Assembly (NCBI GenBank): GCA_036924085.1
Contig: JAVGWX010000007.1
Coordinates: forward strand, 101,712,236 to 101,776,235
Source of the DNA: Ariolimax columbianus
Taxonomy: Eukaryota > Mollusca > Gastropoda > Stylommatophora > Arionidae
DNA length: 64,000 bases
Reading direction: 5' to 3'
Below, in pieces: positions 22,425-34,491 of the stretch (its first letter is position 1; the number at the start of each line of letters is the position of its first letter). A program made the translations under genes and the position numbers. The notes under the pieces were generated by a model that saw only the letters and a program-made list of their open reading frames with translations, was not told the DNA's origin and searched no databases.

Positions 22425-25400
22425 CTGTTTGTAGAGTTGTGGCCACGTGGGGCTGTTTGTAGAGTTGTTGTCGTGTGGGGTTGTTTGTAGAGTTGTGGTC
22501 ATGTCGGGCTGTTTGTAGAGTTGTTGTCGTGGAGCCTGTTTGTAGAGTTGTGGTCGTGGAGGCTGTTTGTAGAGTTGTTGTCTAGGAGGCTGTTTGTAGA
22601 GTTGTTGTCGTGGAGGCTGTTTGTAGAGTTGTGGTCGTGGAGACTGTTTGTAGAGTTGTGGTTGTGGAGACTGTTTGTAGAGTTGTTGTCGTGGAGGCTG
22701 TTTGTAGAGTTGTTGTCGTGGAGGCTGTTTGTAGAGTTGTTGTCGTGGAGACTGTTTGTAGAGTTGTGGTCGTGGAGACTGTTTGTAGAGTTGTTGTCGT
22801 GGAGACTGTTTGTAGAGTTTTGGTCGTGGAGGCTGTTTGTAGAGTTGTTGTCGCGGAGGCTGTTTGTAGAGTTGTGATCGTTGAGGCTGTTTGTAGAGTT
22901 GTTGTCGTGGAGGCTGTTTGTAGAGTTGTTGTCGTGGAGGCTGTTTGTAGAATTGTTGTCGTGGAGGCTGTTTGTAGAGTTGGGGTCGTGGAGCCTGTTT
23001 GTAGAGTTGTTGTAGTGGAGGCTGTTTGTAGAGTTGTTGTCGTGGAGGCTGTTTGTATAGTTGTTGTCGTGGAGGCTGTTTGTAGAGTTGTTGTCGTGGA
23101 GGCTGTTTGTAGAGTTGTTGTCGTGGAGGCTGTTTGTAGAGTTGTTGTCGTGGAGGCTGTTTGTAGAGTTGTTGTCGTGGAGGCTGTTGGTAGAGTTGTT
23201 GTCGTGGAGGCTGTTTGAACAGTTGTTGTCGTGGAGGCTGTTTGTAGAGTTGTTGTCGTGGAGGCTGTTTGTAGAGTTGTTGTCGTGGAGGCTGTTTGTA
23301 GAGTTGTTGTCGTGGAGGCTGTTTGTAGAGTTGTGGCCGTCGTGCCTGTTTTTAGAGGTTTTGTCGTGGAGGCTGTTTGTAGAGTTGTGGCCGTGGAGCC
23401 TGTTTTTAGAGTTGTTGTCGTGGAGGCTGTTGTTAGAGTTGTTATCGTGGAGCCTGTTTGTAGAGTTGTTGTCGGGGAGACTGTTTGTAGAGTTATTGTC
23501 GTGGAGACTGTTTGTAGAGTTGTGGTCGTGGAGACTGTTTGTAGAGTTGTTGTCGTGGAGGCTGTTTGTAGAGTTTTGGTCGTGGAGGCTGTTTGTAGAG
23601 CTGTTGTCGTGGAGGCTGTTTGTAGAGTTGTTGTCGTGGAGCCTGTTTGTAGAGTTGTTGTCGTGGAGGCTGTTTGTAGAGTTGTTGTCGTGGAGGCGGT
23701 TTGTAGAGTTATTGTCGTGGAGGCTGTTTGTAGAGTTGTTGTCGTGGAGGCTGTTTGTAGAGTTGTTGTCGTGGAGACTGTTTGTAGAGTTGTTGTCGTG
23801 GAGACTGTTTGTAGAGTTATTGTCGTGGAGACTGTTTGTAGAGTTGTGGTCGTGGAGACTGTTTGTAGAGCTGGTGTCGTGGAGACTGTTTGTAGAGTTT
23901 TAGTCGTGGAGGCTGTTTGTAGAGCTGTTGTCGTGGAGACGGTTTGTAGAGCTGTTGTCGTGGAGACTGTTTGTAGAGTTGTTGTCGTGGAGCCTGTTTG
24001 TAGAGTTGTTGTCGTGGAGGCTGTTTGTAGAGTTGTTGTCGTGGAGGCTGTTTGTAGAGTTGTTGTCGTGGAGGCTGTTTGTAGAGTTGTGGTCGTGGAG
24101 ACTGTTTGTAGAGTTGTGGTCGTGGAGACTGTTTGTAGTTGTCGTGGAGACTGTTTGTAGAGTTGTTGTCGTGGAGGCTGTTTGTAGAGTTGTTGTCGTG
24201 GAGACTGTTTGTAGAGTTGTGGTCGTGGAGACTGTTTGTAGAGTTGTTGTCGTGGAGACTGTTTGTAGAGTTGTTGTCGTGGAGGCTGTTTGTAGAGTTG
24301 TTGTCGTGGAGGCTGTTTGTAGAGTTGTTGTCGTGGAGGCTGTTTGTAGAGTTGTTGTCGTGGAGGCTGTTTGTAGAGTTGGGGTCGGGGAGGCTGTTTG
24401 TAGAGTTGTTGTCGTAGAGGCTGTTTGTAGAGTTGTTGTCGTGGAGGCTGTTTGTAGAGTTGTTGTCGTGGAGGCTGTTTGTAGAGTTGTTGTCGTGGAG
24501 GCTGTTTGTAGAGTTGTTGTCGTGGAGGCTGTTGGTAGAGTTGTTGTCGTGGAGGCTGTTTGAACAGTTGTTGTCGTGGAGGCTGTTTGTAGAGTTGTTG
24601 TCGTGGAGGCTGTTTGTAGAGTTGTTGTCGTGGAGGCTGTTTGTAGAGTTGTTGTCGTGAAGGCTGTTTGTAGAGTTGTTGCCGTGGAGCCTGTTTTTAG
24701 AGGTTTTGTCGTGGAGGCTGTTTGTAGAGTTGTGGCCGTGGAGCCTGTTTTTAGAGTTGTTGTCGTGGAGGCTGTTGGTAGAGTTGTTATCGTGGAGCCT
24801 GTTTGTAGAGTTGTTGTCGTGGAGACTGTTTGTAGAGTTATTGTCGTGGAGACTGTTTGTAGAGTTGTGGTCGTGGAGACTGTTTGTAGAGTTGTTGTCG
24901 TGGAGGCTGTTTGTAGAGTTTTGGTCGTGGAGGCTGTTTGTAGAGCTGTTGTCGTGGAGGCTGCTTGTAGAGTTGTTGTCGTGGAGCCTGTTTGTAGAGT
25001 TGTTGTCGTGGAGGCTGTTTGTAGAGTTGTTTTCGTGGAGGCGGTTTGTAGAGTTATTGTCGTGGAGGCTGTTTGTAGAGTTGTTGTCGTGGAGGCTGTT
25101 TGTAGAGTTGTTGTCGTGGAGACTGTTTGTAGAGTTGTTGTCGTGGAGACTGTTTGTAGAGTTATTGTCGTGGAGACTGTTTGTAGAGTTGTGGTCGTGG
25201 AGACTGTTTGTAGAGCTGGTGTCGTGGAGACTGTTTGTAGAGTTTTGGTCGTGGAGGTTGTTTGTAGAGCTGTTGTCGTGGAGACTGTTTGTAGAGCTGT
25301 TGTCGTGGAGACTGTTTGTAGAGTTGTTGTCGTGGAGGCTGTTTGTAGAGTTGTTGTCGTGGAGGCTGTTTGTAGAGTTGTTGTCGTGGAGACTGTTTGT

Positions 25401-28400
25401 AGAGCTGGTGTCGTGGAGACTGTTAGTAGAGCTGTTGTCGTGCAGACTGTTTGTAGAGTTGTTGTCGTGGAGCCTGTTTGTAGAGTTGTTGTCGTGGAGG
25501 CTGTTTGTAGAGTTGTTGTCGTGGAGGCTGTTTGTAGAGTTGTTGTCGTGGAGACTGTTTGTAGAGTTGTTGTCGTGGAGACTGTTTGTAGAGTTTAGGT
25601 CGTGGAGGCTGTTTGTAGAGTTGTGGTCGTGGAGACTGTTTGTAGAGTTGTGGTTGTGGAGACTGTTTGTAGAGTTGTTGTCGTGGAGGCTGTTTGTAGA
25701 GTTGTTGTCGTGGAGGCTGTTTGTAGAGTTGTTGTCGTGGAGACTGTTTGTAGAGTTGTGGTCGTGGAGACTGTTTGTAGAGTTGTTGTCGTGGAGACTG
25801 TTTGTAGAGTTTTGGTCGTGGAGGCTGTTTGTAGAGTTGTTGTCGTGGAGGCTGTTTGTAGAGTTGTGATCGTTGAGGCTGTTTGTAGAGTTGTTGTCGT
25901 GGAGGCTGTTTGTAGAGTTGTTGTCGTGGAGGCTGTTTGTAGAATTGTTGTCGTGGAGGCTGTTTGTAGAGTTGGGGTCGTGGAGCCTGTTTGTAGAGTT
26001 GTTGTAGTGGAGGCTGTTTGTAGAGTTGTTGTCGTGGAGGCTGTTTGTAGAGTTGTTGTCGTGGAGGCTGTTTGTAGAGTTGTTGTCGTGGAGGCTGTTT
26101 GTAGAGTTGTTGTCGTGGAGGCTGTTTGTAGAGTTGTTGTCGTGGAGGCTGTTTGTAGAGTTGTTGTCGTGGAGGCTGTTGGTAGAGTTGTTGTCGTGGA
26201 GGCTGTTTGAACAGTTGTTGTCGTGGAGGCTGTTTGTAGAGTTGTTGTCGTGGAGGCTGTTTGTAGAGTTGTTGTCGTGGAGGCTGTTTGTAGAGTTGTT
26301 ATCGTGGAGGCTGTTTGTAGAGTTGTGGCCGTCGTGCCTGTTTTTAGAGGTTTTGTCGTGGAGGCTGTTTGTAGAGTTGTGGCCGTGGAGCCTGTTTTTA
26401 GAGTTGTTGTCGTGGAGGCTGTTGTTAGAGTTGTTATCGTGGAGCCTGTTTGTAGAGTTGTTGTCGGGGAGACTGTTTGTAGAGTTATTGTCGTGGAGAC
26501 TGTTTGTAGAGTTGTGGTCGTGGAGACTGTTTGTAGAGTTGTTGTCGTGGAGGCTGTTTGTAGAGTTTTGGTCGTGGAGGCTGTTTGTAGAGCTGTTGTC
26601 GTGGAGGCTGTTTGTAGAGTTGTTGTCGTGGAGCCTGTTTGTAGAGTTGTTGTCGTGGAGGCTGTTTGTAGAGTTGTTGTCGTGGAGGCGGTTTGTAGAG
26701 TTATTGTCGTGGAGGCTGTTTGTAGAGTTGTTGTCGTGGAGGCTGTTTGTAGAGTTGTTGTCGTGGAGACTGTTTGTAGAGTTGTTGTCGTGGAGACTGT
26801 TTGTAGAGTTATTGTCGTGGAGACTGTTTGTAGAGTTGTGGTCGTGGAGACTGTTTGTAGAGCTGGTGTCGTGGAGACTGTTTGTAGAGTTTTGGTCGTG
26901 GAGGCTGTTTGTAGAGCTGTTGTCGTGGAGACTGTTTGTAGAGCTGTTGTCGTGGAGACTGTTTGTAGAGTTGTTGTCGTGGAGCCTGTTTGTAGAGTTG
27001 TTGTCGGGGAGGCTGTTTGTAGAGTTGTTGTCGTGGAGGCTGTTTGTAGAGTTGTTGTCGTGGAGGCTGTTTGTAGAGTTGTGGTCGTGGAGACTGTTTG
27101 TAGAGTTGTGGTCGTGGAGACTGTTTGTAGTTGTCGTGGAGACTGTTTGTAGAGTTGTTGTCGTGGAGGCTGTTTGTAGAGTTGTTGTCGTGGAGACTGT
27201 TTGTAGAGTTGTGGTCGTGGAGACTGTTTGTAGAGTTGTTGTCGTGGAGACTGTTTGTAGAGTTGTTGTCGTGGTGGCTGTTTGTAGAGTTGTTGTCGTG
27301 GAGGCTGTTTGTAGAGTTGTTGTCGTGGAGGCTGTTTGTAGAGTTGTTGTCGTGGAGGCTGTTTGTAGAGTTGGGGTCGGGGAGGCTGTTTGTAGAGTTG
27401 TTGTCGTGGAGGCTGTTTGTAGAGTTGTTGTCGTAGAGGCTGTTTGTAGAGTTGTTGTCGTGGAGGCTGTTTGTAGAGTTGTTGTCGTGGAGGCTGTTTG
27501 TAGAGTTGTTGTCGTGGAGGCTGTTTGTAGAGTTGTTGTCGTGGAGGCTGTTGGTAGAGTTGTTGTCGTGGAGGCTGTTTGAACAGTTGTTGTCGTGGAG
27601 GCTGTTTGTAGAGTTGTTGTCGTGGAGGCTGTTTGTAGAGTTGTTGTCGTGAAGGCTGTTTGTAGAGTTGTGGCCGTGGAGCCTGTTTTTAGAGGTTTTG
27701 TCGTGGAGGCTGTTTGTAGAGTTGTGGCCGTGGAGCCTGTTTTTAGAGTTGTTGTCGTGGAGGCTGTTGGTAGAGTTGTTATCGTGGAGCCTGTTTGTAG
27801 AGTTGTTGTCGTGGAGACTGTTTGTAGAGTTATTGTCGTGGAGACTGTTTGTAGAGTTGTGGTCGTGGAGACTGTTTGTAGAGTTGTTGTCGTGGAGGCT
27901 GTTTGTAGAGTTTTGGTCGTGGAGGCTGTTTGTAGAGCTGTTGTCGTGGAGGCTGCTTGTAGAGTTGTTGTCGTGGAGCCTGTTTGTAGAGTTGTTGTCG
28001 TGGAGGCTGTTTGTAGAGTTGTTTTCGTGGAGGCGGTTTGTAGAGTTATTGTCGTGGAGGCTGTTTGTAGAGTTGTTGTCGTGGAGGCTGTTTGTAGAGT
28101 TGTTGTCGTGGAGACTGTTTGTAGAGTTGTTGTCGTGGAGACTGTTTGTAGAGTTATTGTCGTGGAGACTGTTTGTAGAGTTGTGGTCGTGGAGACTGTT
28201 TGTAGAGCTGGTGTCGTGGAGACTGTTTGTAGAGTTTTGGTCGTGGAGGCTGTTTGTAGAGCTGTTGTCGTGGAGACTGTTTGTAGAGCTGTTGTCGTGG
28301 AGACTGTTTGTAGAGTTGTTGTCGTGGAGGCTGTTTGTAGAGTTGTTGTCGTGGAGGCTGTTTGTAGAGTTGTTGTCGTGGAGACTGTTTGTAGAGCTGG

Positions 28401-29108
28401 TGTCGTGGAGACTGTTTGTAGAGTTTTGGTCGTGGAGGCTGTTTGTAGAGTTGTGGTCGTGGAGGCTCTTTGTAGAGTTGTTGTCGTTGAGGCTGTTTGT
28501 AGAGTTGTGGTCGTTGAGACTGTTTGTAGAGTTGTGGTCGTGGAGACTGTTTGTAGTTGTCGTGGAGACTGTTTGTAGAGTTGTTGTCGTGGAGGCTGTT
28601 TGTAGAGTTGTTGTCGTGGAGACTGTTTGTAGAGTTGTGGTCGTGGATACTGTTTGTAGAGTTGTTGTCGTGGAGACTGTTTGTAGAGTTGTTGTCGTGG
28701 AGGCTGTTTGTAGAGTTGTTGTCGTGGAGGCTGTTTGTAGAGTTGTTGTCGTGGAGGCTGTTTGTAGAGTTGTTGTCGTGGAGGCTGTTTGTAGAGTTGG
28801 GGTCGGGGAGCCTGTTTGTAGAGTTGTTGTCGTGGAGGCTGTTTGTAGAGTTGTTGTCGTGGAGGCTGTTTGTAGAGTTGTTGTCGTGGAGGCTGTTTGT
28901 AGAGTTGTTGTCGTGGAGGCTGTTTGTAGAGTTGTGGCCGTGGAGCCTGTTTGTAGAGTTGTTGTCGTGGAGGCTGTTTGTAGAGTTGGGGTCGTGGAGG
29001 CTGTTTGTAGAGTTGTTGTCGTGGAGGCTGTTTGTAGAGTTGGGGTCGTGGAGGCTGTTTGTAGAGTTGTTGTCGTGGAGGCTGTTTGTAGAGTTGTTGT
29101 CGTGGGAC
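22425..29108. repeat. Giant 27-bp array with higher-order structure, about 247 units
   Basis: The unit GTTTGTAGAGTTGTTGTCGT plus GGAGGCT has common variants (GGAGACT, GGAGCCT, GTGGTCGT, GAGCTG, GAGTTA). About 81% of plus-strand bases in the consensus are G or T. Variant order repeats at large scale: the segment from 22610 to about 24160 recurs 2992 bp later, and the segment from 23231 recurs 1345 bp later at 24576. A rare 22-bp unit (GTTTGTAGTTGTCGTGG) occurs at 24131, 27123 and 28549 and explains the non-multiples of 27. The minus strand has no stop in any frame of the consensus unit. Confidence 0.98.
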
Positions 29109-29433
29109 TGCTCGTGTTCTGATTATCTTCTTCGCGTGCGTTGTTCCTGCCAAATGTGTTTGAGTTTTCATAGATCCACTGCTTAGCTATTCTGAGGCCT
29201 GCAATGTCCAGCTTGACGCTCGACGGGTGGACAATAAGTCCATGTACACCAGGTAAAACAATGTCCAAGAGAACGGGAGCCAAACATGTTATACCTGAAC
29301 ATCAGGTGAAGCAAACTGTTCTCAGAACGTGGACTCAGTGAAACCAAAACATATTTGCTGAGGCAAATGAAACACGTAAGCACAAACACTATTTCTTGGC
29401 ATTTAGATGTGATTTGCAGACATCCATACCAAT

Positions 29434-29769
29434 CTCCATGGACCCCCACATGACTCTTCATGGACCCCCACATGACTCTTCATGGACCCCCACATGAGTC
29501 TTAATGGACCGCCACATGACTCTTCATGGACCCCCACATGACTCTGCATGGACCCCCACATAACTCTTCATAGATCCCCACATGACTCTTCATGGACCCC
29601 TACATGACTCTCCATGGATCCCCACATAACTCTTCATGAACCCCTACATGACTCTTCATGGAATCCTACATGACTCTTCATGGACCCCATACATGACTCT
29701 TCATGGACTCCTACATGACTCTTCGTGGACCCCAACATGACTCTTCATGGACCCCTACATGACTCTTCA
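29434..29769. repeat. 22-bp tandem array, about 15 units
   Basis: The unit is CCCACATGACTCTTCATGGA plus CC, with CCTACATG and AACTCTTC variants. The array ends at the mariner-like element. Confidence 0.94.
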
Positions 29770-29779
29770 TATATATCTA

Positions 29780-30327
29780 TACGAGGCGTGTTCAAATGAA
29801 ACCGGATCTAACTGCACCAAGTGAAACTACATACAATGCGCATGATGGCGTCAATTCTGGTGTAAACAGCACACACCAATCATCAAGCTTGCAAAGATTC
29901 ATTATAAGCAGAATACAGGCAGCTTATGGTGACCCCAATTGCTGCATAAATTTTGTCGAGGGCATTTTTTGACGTAAAAATGTGCGCCTGACCTGGTCTC
30001 GGAAGATCTTTCGTTAACTCACATCCTTCTTCGACACACTTGTATCACCATAAGCTGTCTGTATTCCCCGATGAATGTCAACTGGTCGACATCCTTCAGC
30101 TGTTAGAGACCGAATCACCGCTCGCTGATCAACTCTGGACGGATTCCGTGTCACACCCGCAACGTTTTCAACGTGCTGACGAGGAAACTATGAGTCGGAG
30201 TATAATTACATTTTGCAAACTTGACGGTTGGTATGTGCTGTTTACACCAGAGTTGACGTCATCATGCGCATCGTGCGTATGTTTACTTTGTGCAATTAGA
30301 TCCGGTTTCATTTGAACACGCCTCGTA
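29780..30327 (-). mobile_element. Mariner-like element, internally deleted
   Basis: The ends are inverted copies: TACGAGGCGTGTTCAAATGA at 29780 and its complement closing at 30327, extending imperfectly for over 100 bp. TA dinucleotides bound it, as expected for mariner target sites. On the minus strand near 30200-30020 the frame reads DQRAVIRSLTAEGCRPVDIH and then TAYGDTSVSKKDV, the N-terminal helix-turn-helix of mariner transposases. The catalytic domain is missing and stops are present, so it cannot move on its own. Confidence 0.85.
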
Positions 30328-30584
30328 TTATATGTGTGTGAATGTGTCTGTGTATATTTAGCAGGACCCGGAGGAGATGCCTCACAACAGAAGGAAGACC
30401 TTTATCAATTATCTATTGAATATTGTACTTTTAATTCTTATGTATCCAGTATATTTTATGTCATCTTTCATAATCATTCCATTTCATTCATCCTCGTTGT
30501 ACACCTCACTACATTGCATCTTCACAATGTTTTATCAAATGTATGATGATGATGTGGCATTTAAAGGAACAAAATAAAAAAAAA

Positions 30585-30640
30585 GGTGGGGGGGGGGGGG
30601 GGGGCATATATATATATATATATTTATTTATTTAAATTAG
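30585..30640. repeat. Poly-G and TA low-complexity tract
   Basis: A run of about 20 G residues is followed by ATATATATAT and TTTATTTATTTA. Confidence 0.9.
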
Positions 30641-31568
30641 GAAAAAAAATAATAGTGGTCCGGATCAACTATGAAGGAAAATAAATATACTCATTCCCAA
30701 AATGGTCACAGGAAAACAATTGTGCATATTTTGCTCCAGAAACTCCACAGGGTAAACCGAGGAACACAAGAAAATGAAAATTGCAACCAAATACCTACGA
30801 AGGAAAACGAGGATCAACAAAACGGGAGGAACATCACGGAAATACCGGGTTAGGTACAAACAGACACACATACGCATCCAAGCACTGGCTTATGCGTCTT
30901 AATTTGACCCAAATGGACTACGGTCTGGTGTGGAATAGGCGCGCCTCCGCCAGTAGAAACTAATGAGGCAAACACATGAAATAAAAATAAAATAAAAAAA
31001 GGAAGCAGACTTGTGACATCATATAATGTCAGGTGTGTCGTACTAGGCGACTAAGGAGGGTTGCGAATGGGGCTGGGTATCTAATTCTGTAAAGACTTTG
31101 TCATTAACAACTTCAAAATATGGACAGGTCAACAGTTGATGACTTCATATGTATTTCTTCGAGACCTATGCCCAACAGGTAGCTGTGAAGCTATACACAT
31201 ATACTGCGCTTGTTTGAAGACCTGAAATGCGCTTTAATGCGACACGAGTCACGTCACAGCGTAGGCGCATGGACTGCCGGTCACCGATCTGGTACAGTCA
31301 TTCATCATCATCATGTTGTCATGTGCTAGCCAGGTGTGCGATGGTGGAGGCCCTCTCAGACCACATTCCACAAGAATGACAGTTTAGAATGCCCGATAAA
31401 TACCGTGTTGCCGAACACGGCCGACAGGGGACTAACACATTCCTCACGTTCCGTAGGTGTACAACTGGCCCGCGATACAGACGGCTTCCATTGTTATGGA
31501 TGTTAATAAGATTTTATCTCTCCTTACTCTGTACGGGCTGTCCATCAGGTCCACTAAGGTGTCCCCGG

Positions 31569-31595
31569 CCCCCCCCCCCCCCCCCAAAAAAAAAA
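31569..31595. repeat. Poly-C/poly-A tract
   Basis: A run of C residues is followed directly by a run of A residues. A similar tract lies at 13804-13850. Confidence 0.85.
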
Positions 31596-31886
31596 GCGGT
31601 GAGCCTTCCGTCTGAACTCGTCTCCCCCGCTGGAAGCCTTGAATGGGCCCACTCCTAGCCAGTATAGCAGATTAAATAGGGTCATTATTGCTCTTTTGCT
31701 GGCTAGGACAATCCTAAGGAAATCTCAGCGGGTTTGCGTGTCCAGATTAGGCTAGCTGCGTTTTAACAGCAGTCGACCTACTTGCGGAAGGGAGCCGACC
31801 TAGAGCTCAATCACAAGTGTGCTTTCGATGTTTCTCCTTGTGGGGAGTGGGAGGGGGCGGGGTGGGTGGCTAGTTGCTGCTGGTCT

Positions 31887-32762
31887 AGGTCACGGGGAGG
31901 AAAGTTGCTGGTCTAGGTCACAGGGAGGATAGTTGCCTGTCTTAGTCACGGGGACAAAGTTGCTGGTCTAGGTCACGGAGAAAATAATTGCTGGTCTAGG
32001 TCACAGGGAGGATGGTTGCTGGTCTAGGTCACGGGGAGGTTGGTTGCTGGTCTAGGTCACGGGGAGGTTAGTTGCTTGACTTAGTCACTGGGAGAATAGT
32101 TGCTGGTCTTAGTCACGGGGAGGAAAGTTGCTGTTCTTAGTCACGGGGAGGATAGTTGCTGGTCTTAGTCACGTGGAGGATAGTTGCTGGCTGGTCTTAG
32201 TCACAGGGAGGATAGTTGCTGGTCTTAGTCACGTGGAGGATAGTTGCTGGTTGGTCTTAGTGATGGGGAGGATAGTTGCTGGTCTTAGTCACGGGGAGGA
32301 TAGTTGCTGGTCTTAGTCACGGGGAGGATAGTTGCTGGTCTTAGTCACGGGGAGGATAGTGGCTGGCTGGTTTTAGTCACGGGGAGGATAGTTGCTGGCT
32401 GGTCTTAGTCACGGGGAGGATAGTTACTGGCTGGTCTTAGTCACGGGGAGGATAGTTACTGGCTGGTCTTAGTCACGGGGAGGATAGTTGCTGGTCTTAG
32501 TCACGGAGAGGATAGTTGCTGGCTGGTCTTAGTCACGGGGAGGATAGTTGCTGGCTGGTCTTAGTCACGGGGAGGATAGTTGCTGGTCTTAGTCATGGGG
32601 AGGATAGTTGCTGGCTGGTCTTAGTCACGGGGAGGATAGTTGCTGGCTGGTCTTAGTCACGGGGAGGATAGTTGCTGGTCTTAGTCACGGGGACGATAGT
32701 TGCTGGCTGGTCTTAGTCACGGGGATGATAGTTGCTGGTCTTAGTCACGGGGAGGATCGCTG
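31887..32762. repeat. 28/32-bp tandem array, about 30 units
   Basis: The core unit is CTGGTCTTAGTCACGGGGAG plus GATAGTTG. A 4-base CTGG insertion makes 32-bp units that become frequent towards the 3' side. The 5' units read CTAGGTCACGG instead of CTTAGTCACGG. Confidence 0.95.
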
Positions 32763-32764
32763 CT

Positions 32765-32810
32765 AGTCGTTCAGGTATTGGTAGCTTGAGATTGAGAACA
32801 AACGAAGAAG
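32765..32810 (+). mobile_element. LINE-like 3' end fragment with GAA tail
   Basis: GAGATTGAGAACAAACGAAG followed by AAGAAG matches the tail of the elements at 7690-7870 and 60950-61065, in opposite orientation. Confidence 0.5.
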
Positions 32811-33059
32811 AAGTAGACATGTGTGCAGGAATAACAAGCTGCTGTCAGGGTATCTGGTGAAACATCAGATTAGTTCGGAGTACAAAAGGGAGTAAGATAT
32901 CGATGTATCCTCTGCCATACCTATTTAACATTTATGCAAGAGTGCATAATGACGAACGTTAGAGAGGATCAGAATATCTAGAGTTACGCCCCCTTTTGCG
33001 AAGGACAGAGACAAGACTACAGAGCTAAGATACGCTGACAGCACAGGGATACAATCAAC

Positions 33060-33950
33060 CGATACAGAATGGTTAAAGCAGCTAATTACAGCAGATGCGT
33101 AAGCAGATGCAGCGAAAGTTTTACAAAAAACTCTGTAAATATAAACAAAAGAAAGATAATGACCACGGACAAGACAAGAAGTCAACGTAAATTCAAATTC
33201 AGGAGTCTCGACATACGAGGATCAGAGAGAGCAGATGTGGCAACACTAAACAAGCTCTATGGCAGTGTCGACAGCCTCAGGATGACCGCTGCTTTTTTCG
33301 AAAAAATAAAGGTTGATGTCTGACTGCGTACGATGAAGAAGAAGAAGAAGAAAATTCAGGGGTCTGGAAATATAACAGGGCACAAACTTCGAATATCTTG
33401 GATCCAGAATTGTCAACAATGGCGATCGCTCAGAGAAAATCAGAAAGATATTGTCAAGGGCGATCTCAGGAAGCTATGGAAGAATACCAGTAAACCAACA
33501 AAAGTGAACATTTTGAGAACCTGTGTATCTTCCGAAGGCAGCATGCGACTCCGGAACATGGACAGTTACCCAAACCTCAAGGAGAATATCAAGCCGATTC
33601 GTTCTAGAAAGGTTCTCAGATTACAATGGACCGAAAAAAGAAGAATACATACATTCAACAAGAGAACTGGTTCAGAAATGATGTCAAGAACAGACAATTA
33701 AAATACTTTGACCACATCAAAAGAGACAATGGCCTTTACAGAACGGTAATGGCAGGTCCGGTGTCGGGTAAGAGATGCAGAGACAGACCAAGAAGGCAAT
33801 GACACAAACATGTCAAGAATACTTGGGCATGACTCTGGGGCAGACTGGGGGTTTGGCAAGAATTCGAGTTTCTGTCAGGCGGGCTGTGATGGGAGCGATG
33901 TTCTGCAGAGGATATGCTACATGATGATGATGCAGACTGGTGCTATTCAC
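33060..33950 (+). pseudogene. LINE reverse transcriptase C-terminal relic (RTE/CR1 type)
   Basis: Across frame changes the sequence reads EWLKQLITADA, FEYLGSRIVNNGDRSEKIRK, SGSYGRIPV, DSGTWTVTQTSRRISSRFVL, YFDHIKRDNGLYRTVMAG and LWGRLGVWQEFEFL. These are the ordered motifs (K.EYLGS, TWT, FGHI.R.G, RPR, W) of the polymerase tail often annotated as craniofacial-development-protein-like. Several stops kill it. A short LINE 3' end is nested in it at 33209-33351. Confidence 0.78.
33209..33351 (+). mobile_element. Nested 5'-truncated LINE 3' end with target-site duplication
   Basis: It matches 49190-49341 of the larger LINE almost base for base (ACATACGAGGATCAGAGAGA to GATGAAGAAGAAG) except for about 12 missing bases after ATGTGG. 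It is flanked by AAATTCAGGAGTCT (33195-33208) and AAATTCAGGGGTCT (33352-33365), a 14-bp duplication with one mismatch. The GAA tail abuts the right copy, as expected for target-primed reverse transcription. Confidence 0.9.
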
Positions 33951-34491
33951 ACTTGAGTCTACACTCCATCTGATTGGTGGACAGATGACCGCGAGAATCG
34001 CTAGAGTTGTCGGGCCACCAGGACGTGATTTCTCGTGACCATTGGTTTTTGTGTGTGTGTGAGAGGGGGGTGGGGAGGGAGGGTAGGGATCCCGCACTCG
34101 CACCACATGTCCCATCCATCTTCACTTTTGTAAAGCTTTTCAGCATCTAGGACTTCATTTAAATAAAGTCGGCGCCTGATTTCTGTGTTACCAATTCTGT
34201 TCTATAAAGAGACTAAATGTTCTTTGATCCAAGTATGTCCTATAAACAGACTCACTGTTCTTTGATCCAATTCCCTTTTACCGATTTGGAACTTCTCTGC
34301 ATCTGCTTTTCGTAGGTTCAATACATTCCATCCATAAACCATAGCTGGAATAACCATGTTATTAAAGGTGTGGGCTCCTGCCTAGACGGTTCTTATCTCT
34401 TGAAGTATGGGTTTGACGCGGTTAAAGCTGTACCACCCTGGTACTATCCCACGTGGACTCTCACGATTCCTTCTTGGGGAGTTTGTAATGT

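Noticed and set aside
15273..29108. Centromere or heterochromatin satellite block
   Set aside because: The arrays are bounded by unique intron and transposon fragments and sit between exons of one gene. At 6-7 kb each they are far below centromeric scale in this window.
23817..29283. Minus-strand frames of 824 and 1784 codons (QQLYKQPPR / TTTTLQTAS / NNSTNSLHD repeats) as secreted or mucin-like proteins
   Set aside because: The 27-bp unit has no stop in any minus-strand frame, and small indels simply move the reading between the three peptides. There is no signal peptide or unique domain.
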